A stretch of 64,000 nt of DNA from an uncultured Bacillota bacterium (GCA_947645675.1 CANSDP010000001.1:124001-188000); one strand, 5' to 3'. Shown: positions 50,693 through 59,264, counted from the stretch's first letter. Numbers and translations are program-made. Notes: generated by a model from the sequence alone, not told the origin.

Positions 50693-50721
50693 GCCTCCCC
50701 GCCCCAGAGGGCGGGCGAGGC
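50693..50721 (-). terminator. Hairpin between the secreted protein and topoisomerase A genes
   Basis: GCCTCCCCGCCC (50693-50704) pairs with GGGCGGGCGAGGC (50709-50721) with one bulge. No T run follows on the minus strand, so it may be an RNA-stabilising hairpin. Confidence 0.45.
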
Positions 50722-50728
50722 GTTTGGG

Positions 50729-52795
50729 TCAAAAGAAATCTACAATCTCCGCGCCCTCGGGCGGGGCGGACTTGGGGGCGTTGCTGGTCTTCTGGCGGGC
50801 GGAGGTCCCGGACATCTCCAGCTTAAACTGGTTCTTCCAGTGGAAAGTGGAGGAGCTGGAGCTCTTGTCCGCGGTGCCGGAGGCGTGGGATTCCACCCGG
50901 AAGTCGAACAGATTGGTCATCCAGGAGATGAGGGCGGCGGAGAGGGGATCGGAGCCCAACCCTCCCTGGGAGATGAAGGCGGCCAGGGAGTCCATATCCA
51001 GACGGAAGACCGCGTCGGAGGTCAGCTTTCCGTTCTTGTCCGCCGACAGGGTGACGCTGTACTCCTTGAAAACAGAAGCAATTTGAGCGGCGGCCCCCTC
51101 ATCCTCCTCGTCCAGCAGGTTTTTCAGGCTCTGGACGTTGAGGGTCCAGGTGAGGGTCCCGTTTTTCTCGGTGAAGTTCTGGGGGCCCATGAGGGCGGAC
51201 AGCATCTCCTGGTTGGCGAGATAGCGGAAATAGGCGAAGTAGGAGAAGTACATAGTGTCCTGGGCGGTGCTGTCCAGCAGCTCCTGATAGAGGAGGTCGT
51301 TGGTGTTCCACTCCAGATTCTCAAGGTCCAGGATCTGAGCGAGGTCCGTTTCCAGGCTGGCGTGGAGCCAGGTATTTTCCTTGTAGGTACTGTCGAGCAG
51401 GGCCAGAAGGGGGGCGTTGATGTAGAGGTCGCCGGTCTCCCCGTTCAGCAGCAGGGTGAACTTGCAGCCCCGCATCAGGGTGGTCAGGTCCTTGATAAGC
51501 TGGGCGTCCATCAGGTTCAGGCTGGCCTTGGGGATCAGGGGCATCAGGCCGGCGGCGTCCAGGGTGGCGGTGACCTCATAGAGGGCGTCCCGCTGGACCA
51601 GTTCGACAGTGAGCTGAGCGGTGTGGGTCTTGTCCCCGTCCAGGGTGTTGAAGGCGGTGAATTTCAGGTCGATGGTCTCGGTGGTCTTGTAGCTCTGGCC
51701 CTTCTCCGTCTTGGCGGCGGCGAGGAGGCGGTTCATCAGCGCGTCAAATTTGGAAAAATCCCCCTGGGGCAGGTCGGCCTGGCGGTACAGGTACACCGTG
51801 CGGTCAGTGGCGTTCCAAACCACGTCCCACCCGGCCTCCTGAGCGGCCTGACGGATGGAAACCTGGTCCCCGGTGAGCTGGGTGCCCAGAATGGGGTTGA
51901 GCACATCGGCGCTGGCATAGCACACACCGTCAATCATGGCGATATCCGCGGTGGAGGACTCGCCGTTGACCACCAGAGCGACGTAGTCGCCTCCAGGATA
52001 GCCGGTGGACCACTTCCAGGATTCGCTGTCCACATAGTCTACAAACATCTCTTCCCGGAACTGCTCTTCCGAGGAAATGTCGTATATACTCATATATTCT
52101 GTTTTGTCATAGTGGGGGTATTCCTGGGCAAGCCAGGAGTCTGCGTCAAAGGAAGCCCACTGTTCAGGGTACTGTTCCTGACAGGACAGGAAGATGAAAT
52201 GTCTTTTCTCTGCCCACAGGCGGCCTTTCGCATAGATGGTGAGCAATGTGGGGCGGGCCTGAGCGGGGTCAGTGATTCCCTGGTCCTCCATAAACTGGTC
52301 CATGGGGGTGAGGGTTTGGGTGTAGCCCTGGTCGACCAGGAGCTGTTCGTTGGTGAGACTGTCCAGCTCACCGGGGTAGCGAGCCTCATAGATTCCAATG
52401 ATGTATGTGTCGTAAGCGGCAGAGATTTCTTGGTAGAGAGGGTCGTCCTCGATTTCAAAATACCTAAGATTATCCTGATAAGAGAACCACATGGCCTCCC
52501 TAAATTCGGTTTCCTCTGTCAGGCCCCAAGACACCATAAATTCTTCCTTGGACCCATAATAGCTGAAGTATTCCACAAACCATGCGTCGGCGTCGAAGGT
52601 CTCATAGCACTCCGGGTGCTCCTCCAGATACTGCTCGAGGAAGTCATCCCAGTCCAAATAGCCGGCGCTGTCCGCCGGGGCGGGGGAGACGAGGAGCGGC
52701 GGGGTGTCCTCAATGGCCCAGGCGGGGAGGGCCAGGGTGAGCGCCATGGTGAGGGACAGGAGCAGAGCGGTGAGTTTCGATAGCTTCTTTTTCAT
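50729..52795 (-). CDS. Large secreted protein with internal duplication and stalk-like domain
   Basis: 688 residues from ATG 52795 (AAAGGAG 8 bases upstream). Signal peptide LTALLLSLTMALTLALPAWA. Two related acidic, aromatic-rich units follow: FDADAWFVEYFSYYGSKEEF with EFREAMWFSYQDN, and FDADSWLAQEYPHYDKTEY with QFREEMFVDYVDS, separated by ~110 residues. The region around VALVVNGESSTADIAMIDG and NATDRTVYLYRQA resembles the copper-amine-oxidase-N/stalk fold. The C-terminal ~300 residues are lipoprotein-like beta/alpha (LTVELVQRDALYEVTATLD). No enzyme motif is seen. It lies among topoisomerase and serine dehydratase genes without an obvious link. Confidence 0.75.
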   Translation of the reverse strand: MKKKLSKLTALLLSLTMALTLALPAWAIEDTPPLLVSPAPADSAGYLDWDDFLEQYLEEHPECYETFDADAWFVEYFSYYGSKEEFMVSWGLTEETEFREAMWFSYQDNLRYFEIEDDPLYQEISAAYDTYIIGIYEARYPGELDSLTNEQLLVDQGYTQTLTPMDQFMEDQGITDPAQARPTLLTIYAKGRLWAEKRHFIFLSCQEQYPEQWASFDADSWLAQEYPHYDKTEYMSIYDISSEEQFREEMFVDYVDSESWKWSTGYPGGDYVALVVNGESSTADIAMIDGVCYASADVLNPILGTQLTGDQVSIRQAAQEAGWDVVWNATDRTVYLYRQADLPQGDFSKFDALMNRLLAAAKTEKGQSYKTTETIDLKFTAFNTLDGDKTHTAQLTVELVQRDALYEVTATLDAAGLMPLIPKASLNLMDAQLIKDLTTLMRGCKFTLLLNGETGDLYINAPLLALLDSTYKENTWLHASLETDLAQILDLENLEWNTNDLLYQELLDSTAQDTMYFSYFAYFRYLANQEMLSALMGPQNFTEKNGTLTWTLNVQSLKNLLDEEDEGAAAQIASVFKEYSVTLSADKNGKLTSDAVFRLDMDSLAAFISQGGLGSDPLSAALISWMTNLFDFRVESHASGTADKSSSSSTFHWKNQFKLEMSGTSARQKTSNAPKSAPPEGAEIVDFF

Positions 52796-52846
52796 GTTGG
52801 GGACTCCTTTCGTAAAATTTTATCAATAGAGGGGCCTCAGCCCCAG

Positions 52847-53713
52847 CTATTCTGATTTAGGGGCATATTCCAGCCCGAAGGGGGTGGCGGCCAGACCGCC
52901 CCTGCCCGTCTCCCGGAGGGTGTGGGGGAGGGAGCGGCCCACCTCGGCCATAGCGTCCAGCACCTGGTCGGGGGGCACCCGGCTCTCGATGCCCGCCAGG
53001 GCCATCTGGGCGGCGGACAGGGCGTCCATCGCCCCGATGACGTTGCGCTTGACGCAGGGCACCTCCACCAGCCCCCCGACGGGGTCGCACACCAGCCCCA
53101 GCAGATTCTTCACCGCCATAGCGCAGGCGTGGGCCATCTGCGCCGGCGCGCCCCCCTGGAGGTGGACCAGAGCGGGGGCGGCCATCGCGGCGGCGGAGCC
53201 GATCTCCGCCTGACAGCCCCCCTCCGCTCCGGAGATGGAGGCCCGGGCGGCAATGACCATACCAAAGCCGGAGGCCACATACAGCGCCTGAATCAGGGCC
53301 TCGTCCGAGACGCCGAGGTGTTTCCGGCAGGGCAGGAGCACCGCGGGCAGCACCCCGCAGGCCCCGGCGGTGGGGGCGGCGACGATGCGCTTCATGCAGG
53401 CGTTGCACTCACCCATGCGCAGGGCCCCGGCCATCACGTCGGTGAGGAAGGGGCCGCACAGGGTCTCGCCCTGTCCGTAATCGGACATTTTTCCCCCGTC
53501 GCCCCCGGTCAGGCCGCTGCGGGAGCGGTCCCCGGCCCGATAGCCCCCGTCGGCCTGGGTCATAGCCTCCAGCATGGCGGACATCCTGGCCCAGGAGGCC
53601 TCCGGGGTGATGTTCTGGCGCTGGCAGTCGGACAGCTGGATGCCCTTCCACAGGGGGAGACCAGCCTGCTCCGCGCCGGCTATCATCTGTTCAATGGATG
53701 TGAAGTCGATCAT
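52847..53713 (-). CDS. sdaAA: L-serine ammonia-lyase, iron-sulfur-dependent, alpha subunit
   Basis: 288 residues from ATG 53713 (AGGAGG 6 bases upstream), overlapping the stop of sdaAB (ATGA). Converts L-serine to pyruvate and ammonia using a 4Fe-4S cluster. Conserved segments are GECNACMKRIVAAPTAGAC, GAEGGCQAEIGSAAAMAA and VCDPVGGLVEVPCVKRN, which supply the cluster Cys and substrate site. Length fits the two-subunit Firmicutes type. The subunits are coded beta then alpha on the minus strand. Confidence 0.95.
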   Translation of the reverse strand: MIDFTSIEQMIAGAEQAGLPLWKGIQLSDCQRQNITPEASWARMSAMLEAMTQADGGYRAGDRSRSGLTGGDGGKMSDYGQGETLCGPFLTDVMAGALRMGECNACMKRIVAAPTAGACGVLPAVLLPCRKHLGVSDEALIQALYVASGFGMVIAARASISGAEGGCQAEIGSAAAMAAPALVHLQGGAPAQMAHACAMAVKNLLGLVCDPVGGLVEVPCVKRNVIGAMDALSAAQMALAGIESRVPPDQVLDAMAEVGRSLPHTLRETGRGGLAATPFGLEYAPKSE

Positions 53714-54384
53714 AACGGTTCCTCCTGATCTGGGGTGTAGCGGTTGACCCGCAGAATGCCGGGCAGACTGCGCAGCCACTGGGCTGTGGCCTCGCTTACC
53801 GGCTGGTCGCACTCGATGACCATCACGGCGCTGCCTCCCCGCCCGCCCCGGTTGAGCTGGAGGGTAGCCACGTTCAGTCCCTGAGCGGCCAGCGCCCCGG
53901 TGACCTGGCTGACGCAGCCGGGCTTGTCCGAATTGTGGACCACCAGGGTGGGCAGCTCCCCGGTGAAGGAGGTGTCCAGGCCGTCCACCTGAAAGACCTT
54001 GATCCGCCCGCCCCCGGGGGAGGAGGCCCCCACCTCCAGCCGGCCGCCCCGCTCCCCCTCCAGCCTGATGAGGACGCTGTTGGGGTGGACGTCCCGCAGC
54101 TCTCGGGTCCCGAAGGTAAAGGTCAGCCCCCGCTCCTTCGCCAGGGAGAAGCTGTCCGGCACCCGGCTGTCGTCGGGGGCCAGCCCCAGCAGCCCGGCGA
54201 TCAGGGCCTGATGGGTGCCGTGGCCCTCCCCGGTGGAGGCGAAGGAGCCGTGAAGCAGCAGCTCGGCCTGGACGGGCGTCTGTCCCAGCAGCGCCCGGGC
54301 CATCCGCCCGATGCGCACCGCCCCCGCCGTGTGGGAGCTGGACGGCCCCACCATCACAGGCCCTAAAATGTCAAACAGATTCAT
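53710..54384 (-). CDS. sdaAB: L-serine ammonia-lyase, iron-sulfur-dependent, beta subunit
   Basis: 224 residues from ATG 54384 (AAGGAGGA 7 bases upstream). N-terminal segment LFDILGPVMVGPSSSHTAGAVRIG is the substrate/cluster-facing loop of the family. The C-terminal ACT domain runs from PTLVVHNSDKPGCVSQVTGA to the end and probably binds serine as regulator. The start is 12 bases after the end of the topoisomerase B gene, so the two may be cotranscribed. Confidence 0.94.
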   Translation of the reverse strand: MNLFDILGPVMVGPSSSHTAGAVRIGRMARALLGQTPVQAELLLHGSFASTGEGHGTHQALIAGLLGLAPDDSRVPDSFSLAKERGLTFTFGTRELRDVHPNSVLIRLEGERGGRLEVGASSPGGGRIKVFQVDGLDTSFTGELPTLVVHNSDKPGCVSQVTGALAAQGLNVATLQLNRGGRGGSAVMVIECDQPVSEATAQWLRSLPGILRVNRYTPDQEEPL

Positions 54385-54395
54385 GGCGCTCCTCC

Positions 54396-56378
54396 TTATG
54401 AAATATCCGCCAGCTCCAGAAATTCGTGGCCATGGTCGGCGATGTGGGTCTTCCGGCCGGGGAGGTCGTCGCCCAGGAGGAGGTCGAACATCTGGCCGGT
54501 GCGCTCCACATCCTCGGGTATGACCTTGATGAGCCGCCGGGTGTCGGGGGACATGGTGGTCAGCCACATCATCTCCGGGTCGTTCTCACCCAGGCCCTTA
54601 GAGCGCTGAACGTCATATTTTTTCCCCTGAAGGGTGGCAACTATGTCATCCTTCTCCTTGTTGGAGTAGGCGAACCAGGTCTTTTCCTTGCAGGTGATCT
54701 CAAACAGGGGGGACTCGGCGATGTAGACATAGCCCTCCTGGATCAGGGTGGGGGTGAGCCGGTAGAGCATGGTGAGGATCAGCGTCCTGATCTGGAAGCC
54801 GTCCACGTCGGCGTCGGTGCAGATGACCACCTTGTTCCACCTCAGGTTGTTGATATCAAAAGCGGCCATATCCTTGGCCCGCTTGTCCTGGACCTCCACG
54901 CCGCAGCCCAGCACCTTCAAGAGGTCGGTGATGATCTCGCTCTTGAAGATCTTGCCGTAGTCGGCCTTAAGGCAGTTGAGAATTTTGCCCCGGACGGGCA
55001 TGATGCCCTGAAACTCCGCGTCCCGGCTCAGCTTGACGCTGCCCATAGCGGAGTCGCCCTCCACGATATACAGCTCCCGGCGGGACACGTCCTTGGTGCG
55101 GCAGTCCACAAACTTCTGCACCCGGTTGGAGATGTCCATGGACCCGGTGAGCTTCTTCTTGATGTTCAGCCGGGTCTTTTCCGCGTTCTCCCTGGCCCGC
55201 TTGTTGATTAAAACCTGCTCGGCGATCTTCTGTGCGTCCAAGGGGTTTTCGATAAAGTAGACCTCCATCTGGGCCCGGAGAAATTCCGTCATGGCCTCCT
55301 GGACGAATTTGTTGTTGATGGCCTTCTTGGTCTGGTTTTCATAGGAGGTCTGAGTGGAGAAATTGCTGCTCACCAGCACCAGGGCGTCCTGAATGTCAGG
55401 GAAGGTAATTTTGCTCTCATTTTTGGTATACTTGCCCTGCTGTTTCAAATAGGCGTCCAGGGCGGAGACAAAGGCGGAGCGCATGGCCTTCTCCGGGGAG
55501 CCGCCGTGCTCCAGCCAGGAGGAGTTGTGATAGTGCTCCACCAGCTGCACCTTGTTGGAAAAGCAGAAGGAGACGGACAGCTTCACCTTGTACTCCGGCT
55601 TGTCCGCCCGGTCCCGTCCCTTCCGCTCGGTCTGCCAGAAGACGGGGGTAGTGAGGCTGTCCTCCCCGGACAGCTCGGTGACATAGTCCACGATGCCGTT
55701 TTCGTACTTGAAATCGGTGGTCTCAAATTTACCGCCCACCTGGTTTTTAAAACGGAAGGTCACCCCGGCGTTGACCACCGCCTGACGCTTCATCACGTCC
55801 AGGTAGTAGTCCACCGGGATGCTGATATCGGTGAACACCTCCAGGTCGGGCTTCCAGCGGAAGGTGGAGCCGGTTTTTTTCCCCCGGTCGGTGGGCTCCT
55901 TATTCAGTCCCCCGATATTCTCCCCCTTTTCAAAGTGGAGGGAGTATTTGAAGCCGTCCCGGTAGATCACCGCGTCGAAAAATTCGCTGGCATATTGGGT
56001 GGCGCAGGAGCCCAGGCCGTTGAGGCCCAGGGAGTATTCATAGTTGTCCCCGCCCTCGTTGTCATACTTGCCGCCGGCGTACAGCTCACAGAACACCAGC
56101 TCCCAGTTGAATTTCTGCTCCTTCTCGTTCCAGTCCACAGGACAGCCCCGGCCCTGGTCCTCCACCTGGATGGAGCCGTCCTCAAACCGGGTGACGGTGA
56201 TGAGGGAGCCGTGGCCCTCCCGGGCCTCGTCAATGGCGTTGGACATGATCTCAAAGACGGCGTGCTCACAGCCCTCCAGCCCGTCGGAGCCGAAAATAAC
56301 CCCCGGGCGCTTGCGGACCCGGTCGGCCCCCTTCAGGGCGGAGATGGAGTCGTTGCCGTAGTTCTTCTTCTGTGCCAT
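54396..56378 (-). CDS. Type II DNA topoisomerase subunit B (ParE/GyrB-like, divergent)
   Basis: 660 residues from ATG 56378. The GHKL ATPase shows FEIMSNAIDEAREGHG and VEDQGRGCPVDWN. The TOPRIM region shows IVEGDSAMGSVKLSRDAEF, where the usual EGDSAGGSA reads EGDSAMGS, and CTDADVDGFQIRTLILTMLY, where the usual His of DGAHIRT is Gln. Asp residues binding Mg remain. The transducer domain is also divergent (SLGLNGLGSCATQYAS instead of GVGVSVVNALS). It still looks functional and partners with the A subunit at 48418. The changes mark it as a second, unusual type II enzyme rather than the main gyrase. Confidence 0.86.
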   Translation of the reverse strand: MAQKKNYGNDSISALKGADRVRKRPGVIFGSDGLEGCEHAVFEIMSNAIDEAREGHGSLITVTRFEDGSIQVEDQGRGCPVDWNEKEQKFNWELVFCELYAGGKYDNEGGDNYEYSLGLNGLGSCATQYASEFFDAVIYRDGFKYSLHFEKGENIGGLNKEPTDRGKKTGSTFRWKPDLEVFTDISIPVDYYLDVMKRQAVVNAGVTFRFKNQVGGKFETTDFKYENGIVDYVTELSGEDSLTTPVFWQTERKGRDRADKPEYKVKLSVSFCFSNKVQLVEHYHNSSWLEHGGSPEKAMRSAFVSALDAYLKQQGKYTKNESKITFPDIQDALVLVSSNFSTQTSYENQTKKAINNKFVQEAMTEFLRAQMEVYFIENPLDAQKIAEQVLINKRARENAEKTRLNIKKKLTGSMDISNRVQKFVDCRTKDVSRRELYIVEGDSAMGSVKLSRDAEFQGIMPVRGKILNCLKADYGKIFKSEIITDLLKVLGCGVEVQDKRAKDMAAFDINNLRWNKVVICTDADVDGFQIRTLILTMLYRLTPTLIQEGYVYIAESPLFEITCKEKTWFAYSNKEKDDIVATLQGKKYDVQRSKGLGENDPEMMWLTTMSPDTRRLIKVIPEDVERTGQMFDLLLGDDLPGRKTHIADHGHEFLELADIS

Positions 56379-56511
56379 GATGATACCTCGTCTTCCTTGG
56401 GGCATAAAAACCCAATTTATCAATTTAATATTACCAGAAAGCCGGGGGAAAATCAAGGCGGCGCATAAAATCCGAGGATACGACCAGACTGACAGGAAGG
56501 GGGAGAGACGG

Positions 56512-56973
56512 ATGGAATGTTTTCAGGTTTTTGAGGCCGGAGAGGGCATCGAGCGGGCCATCCTCCGGGGACTGTCCGCCCGGGGCGGACTGAGGGGCCG
56601 GTGCGCCAACGGCGGGCATCCGGCGCTGCTGGTGGTGTCTCCCAGGGCGGCGGCCCGGGGGACGCGTCTGCCCCGGCAGTGCCGCACGGTGCTGCTGCCC
56701 GGCGGGATGGGGGGCGTGCCGCCCCAGGCGGCCAGCGCCGTCAGCTACGGCGCCTCCCCCCGGGACAGTCTGACCGTCTCCAGCCGGGAGGAGGGCGTCC
56801 TGTGGGCCGCCCTCCAGCGGGAGCTGGTGACGGTGGAGGGCCAGGTGGTGGAGCGGCAGGAGTTCCCCCTGCCTCTGGCCCCGGGGGAGGAGGAGCTGCC
56901 CCTTCTGGCCTGCGCCGGGGCCCTCCTCCTGCTGGGCATCCCGCCGGAGGAGCTGGGACAGGCGCTCAGCTGA
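56512..56973 (+). CDS. Hypothetical protein (153 aa)
   Basis: ATG 56512 with GGGGGAGAG 6 bases upstream, divergent from the topoisomerase B gene. The sequence is Arg/Gly/Pro/Leu-rich: ERAILRGLSARGGLRGRC, HPALLVVSPRAAARGTRL, CRTVLLPGGMGGVPPQAAS, AVSYGASPRDSLTVSSREE, and a Leu-rich end ELPLLACAGALLLLGIPP. The segment VVSPRAAARG...VLLPGG...AVSYGASPRDSLT has the strand-turn character of a Rossmann-like domain. The codon pattern fits a real gene. I do not recognise a family. Confidence 0.6.
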   Translation: MECFQVFEAGEGIERAILRGLSARGGLRGRCANGGHPALLVVSPRAAARGTRLPRQCRTVLLPGGMGGVPPQAASAVSYGASPRDSLTVSSREEGVLWAALQRELVTVEGQVVERQEFPLPLAPGEEELPLLACAGALLLLGIPPEELGQALS

Positions 56974-56994
56974 TCGAAATGACCGGCGGCGGCC

Positions 56995-57070
56995 TGTAGG
57001 GGCGGGTATTACCCGCCCGCTCCACTGACGTACCGCATGGTCGCGCGGGCGGATGATATCCGCCCCTGCA
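56995..57070. repeat. Dispersed repeat, copy 2 (76 bp)
   Basis: Same orientation and ends as the copy at 15447-15524: TGTAGGGGCGGGTATTACCC at one end and GGATGATATCCGCCCCTGCA at the other, with a slightly different middle. It separates the hypothetical gene from the aromatic operon leader. Confidence 0.85.
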
Positions 57071-57145
57071 CGGTGTGATGGGCCAATGGACGCTATAGAT
57101 AAAAAGGTTGAGGGAATTGTGATAAGATTTTGTAATAATCCACAA

Positions 57146-57174
57146 TTCACTTTTCCTCGGCAAAGTGGTATGCT
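57146..57174 (+). promoter_or_regulatory. Promoter of the aromatic amino acid operon
   Basis: TTCACT (57146-57151), a 17-base spacer and TATGCT (57169-57174). It places the transcription start near 57181, about 30 bases before the leader peptide ATG. Confidence 0.65.
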
Positions 57175-57209
57175 GTGTACAGCTCAACAGCATGAAGGAG
57201 ATACAAACG

Positions 57210-57308
57210 ATGGCTAACATGATCCGCTCCAGCTTTTACCGCTACTTTAGCTTTACCTGCTTTGAGGGTAAGGCTTGTTTCGGTTTGGCTGAATATGTGG
57301 GCGTGTAA
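57210..57308 (+). CDS. Phe/Tyr-rich leader peptide of the aromatic operon
   Basis: 32 codons from ATG 57210 (AAGGAG 9 bases upstream; an in-frame ATG at 57192 lacks a site) to TAA 57306. Peptide start MANMIRSSFYRYFSFTCF: within residues 9-18 six of ten are Phe or Tyr, and eight of the 32 are aromatic, with no Trp. It is too short and too biased for a normal protein and ends 30 bases before a strong terminator. This is the classical design of ribosome-mediated attenuation: stalling at Phe/Tyr codons when charged tRNA is scarce would prevent terminator formation. Confidence 0.8.
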   Translation: MANMIRSSFYRYFSFTCFEGKACFGLAEYVGV

Positions 57309-57310
57309 CC

Positions 57311-57369
57311 TGGTTTTGTAATACCACCAGTGCATGATAACCCGCGGCCAGACCGGCCGCGGGTTTTTT
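57311..57369 (+). terminator. Attenuator terminator of the aromatic operon
   Basis: AACCCGCGGCC (57339-57349) pairs with GGCCGCGGGTT (57355-57365), an 11-bp stem with a 5-base loop, followed by TTTTTT (57364-57369). Just before it CTGGT (57311-57315) can pair with ACCAG (57326-57330), a possible pause hairpin next to the leader stop codon. I could not define the antiterminator pairing by eye with confidence. Confidence 0.75.
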
Positions 57370-57397
57370 GTACAGTGAAATTAAGGAGGAAGCCGCT

Positions 57398-58411
57398 ATG
57401 ATAGTCATTTTAAAGCCCAATCACAACCCCGACCAGCTGAACAGCCTGATTTCCTGGCTCCAGGAGAAGGGCATCACCATCCACACCAGCATCGGCGAGG
57501 CCAACACCGTCCTGGGCCTGGTGGGGGACACCTCCACCCTGGACACCGACCTCATTGCCGCCCTGGACATTGTAGAGGACGTGAAGCGGGTCCAGGAGCC
57601 CTATAAAAACGCCAACCGGAAATTCCATCCAGAGGACACGGTCATCCAGGTGGGCGGCACCCAGATCGGCGGCGGGACCTTGACCATTATGGCCGGGCCC
57701 TGCTCGGTGGAGAGCGAGGACCAGGTGGTGGCGATCGCCAAGGCGGTGAAGGCCAGCGGGGCCACCATGCTCCGAGGCGGGGCCTTCAAGCCCCGCACCT
57801 CCCCCTACGCCTTCCAGGGCCTGGGAGAGACCGGCCTGGAGTATCTGAAGGCCGCCCGGGCCGAGACCGGCCTGCCCATCGTCACCGAGCTGATGGACGT
57901 GACCCACCTGCCCCTGTTCAAGGATGTGGACGTGATTCAGATCGGCGCCCGGAACATGCAGAATTTCGACCTGCTGAAGGCCGTGGGCCACCAGGACAAG
58001 CCCGTGATGATCAAGCGGGGCATGTCGGCCACCTATGAGGAGTGGCTGATGAGCGCCGAGTATGTCATGGCCGGGGGCAACGAGAACGTGATCCTCTGCG
58101 AGCGGGGCATCCGCACCTTTGAGAGCTACACCCGCAACACCTTAGACCTGGCAGCTATCCCCGTTCTGCGGCGAATGACCCACTTGCCCGTCATTGTGGA
58201 CCCCAGCCACGCCACCGGCAAGTACTGGCTGGTAGAGCCCCTGGCCATGGGGGCGGTGGCTATCGGGGCGGACGGCTTGCAGATCGAGGTCCACAACGAC
58301 CCTGCCCACGCCCTGTGCGACGGCCCCCAGTCCCTCAAGCCCGAGGCCTTTGACCCTCTGGCTAAAAAGCTGCTGGCCCTGCACAGCGCCCTCCAGGGCA
58401 TGGAGGGGTAA
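57398..58411 (+). CDS. aroF: 3-deoxy-7-phosphoheptulonate (DAHP) synthase, type I-beta with N-terminal regulatory domain
   Basis: 337 residues from ATG 57398 (AAGGAGG 8 bases upstream). First enzyme of the shikimate pathway: PEP plus erythrose-4-phosphate. Residues 1-70 form the ferredoxin-like domain (MIVILKPNHNPDQLNSLISW) that gives Phe/Tyr feedback in Thermotoga-type enzymes. The barrel shows IMAGPCSVES, LRGGAFKPRTSPYAFQG, QIGARNMQNFDLLK, ILCERGIRTFE and IVDPSHATGK with metal Cys, His, Glu and Asp. Transcription is likely controlled by the leader just upstream, so synthesis is probably regulated at both levels. Confidence 0.95.
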   Translation: MIVILKPNHNPDQLNSLISWLQEKGITIHTSIGEANTVLGLVGDTSTLDTDLIAALDIVEDVKRVQEPYKNANRKFHPEDTVIQVGGTQIGGGTLTIMAGPCSVESEDQVVAIAKAVKASGATMLRGGAFKPRTSPYAFQGLGETGLEYLKAARAETGLPIVTELMDVTHLPLFKDVDVIQIGARNMQNFDLLKAVGHQDKPVMIKRGMSATYEEWLMSAEYVMAGGNENVILCERGIRTFESYTRNTLDLAAIPVLRRMTHLPVIVDPSHATGKYWLVEPLAMGAVAIGADGLQIEVHNDPAHALCDGPQSLKPEAFDPLAKKLLALHSALQGMEG

Positions 58412-58414
58412 GGA

Positions 58415-59251
58415 ATGAGGGTTGGAATCGTCGGCCTGGGCCTGATCGGGGGCTCTATGGCAAAGAGCGTCAAGGCCCGCACCGGCCACACCGTATACGG
58501 CGTCGACCTGGACCAGGAGACCATGATGCTGGCCCGGATGTGCGGGGCCATTGACGGGGCGCTGGACGGGGACACCCTGCCCCAGTGCGATTTGATTCTG
58601 GTGGCCGTCCGCCCCGGCGCGGCGGTGCGCTGGGTCCGGGAACACGCCGGTCAGATCGCCAGCTCCGCCATCCTGGTGGACCTGTGCGGCGTGAAGCGGA
58701 CGGTGGTGACTCAGATTGCCCCCATCGCGGCGGAGCGGGGCTTTGCCTACATCGGCGGCCACCCCATGGCCGGGAAGGAGCGGGGGGGCTTTACCTCCTC
58801 CAGCGACAGCCTGTATGTGGGGGCCTCCATGATCCTCACCCCTGACGAGCACACCGATATGAAGCTGCTGGAGACTCTCCAGGCCTTTTTCCTGGATGTG
58901 GGCTTTGCCCGGCTCACCTTCTCCCAGCCGGAGGAGCACGACCGGATCATCGCCTTTACCTCCCAGCTGGCCCACATTGTATCCAGCGCCTATGTAAAGT
59001 CCCCCGAGGCCCAGCGGAGGCGGGGCTTCTCCGCCGGCAGCTTTCAGGATATGACCCGGGTGGCCCGGCTGGACGAGGACATGTGGACCGAGCTCTTCCT
59101 GGACGACGCCGACTTTTTGACAAAGGAGCTGGAGGTCCTTATTGGACACCTGGAGGAGTACCGGGCCGCCTTGGAGAGCGGGGACGCGGAGAAGCTCCGC
59201 GGGCTCCTCAAGGAGGGCCGGGAACTGAAAGCTACCGCGGGCGGAAACTGA
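58415..59251 (+). CDS. tyrA: Prephenate dehydrogenase TyrA
   Basis: 278 residues from ATG 58415, 3 bases after aroF. Rossmann start VGIVGLGLIGGSMAKSVK; the active-site His lies in YIGGHPMAGKERGGF and a second conserved segment is FTSQLAHIVSSAYV. It makes 4-hydroxyphenylpyruvate for tyrosine. No C-terminal ACT domain is present, so Tyr feedback would have to act elsewhere. The ribosome site is the GGAGGGG at the end of aroF. Confidence 0.93.
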   Translation: MRVGIVGLGLIGGSMAKSVKARTGHTVYGVDLDQETMMLARMCGAIDGALDGDTLPQCDLILVAVRPGAAVRWVREHAGQIASSAILVDLCGVKRTVVTQIAPIAAERGFAYIGGHPMAGKERGGFTSSSDSLYVGASMILTPDEHTDMKLLETLQAFFLDVGFARLTFSQPEEHDRIIAFTSQLAHIVSSAYVKSPEAQRRRGFSAGSFQDMTRVARLDEDMWTELFLDDADFLTKELEVLIGHLEEYRAALESGDAEKLRGLLKEGRELKATAGGN

Positions 59252-59264
59252 AAGGAGCGATTCT

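Noticed and set aside
54396-56456. Start of topoisomerase B at 56456
   Set aside because: Residues before ATG 56378 (IFPRLSGNIKLINWVF...) have no family match and the frame crosses the likely promoter region.
57110-57397. T-box or riboswitch ahead of aroF
   Set aside because: No T-box core sequence or known riboswitch motif; the aromatic leader peptide and terminator explain the region.
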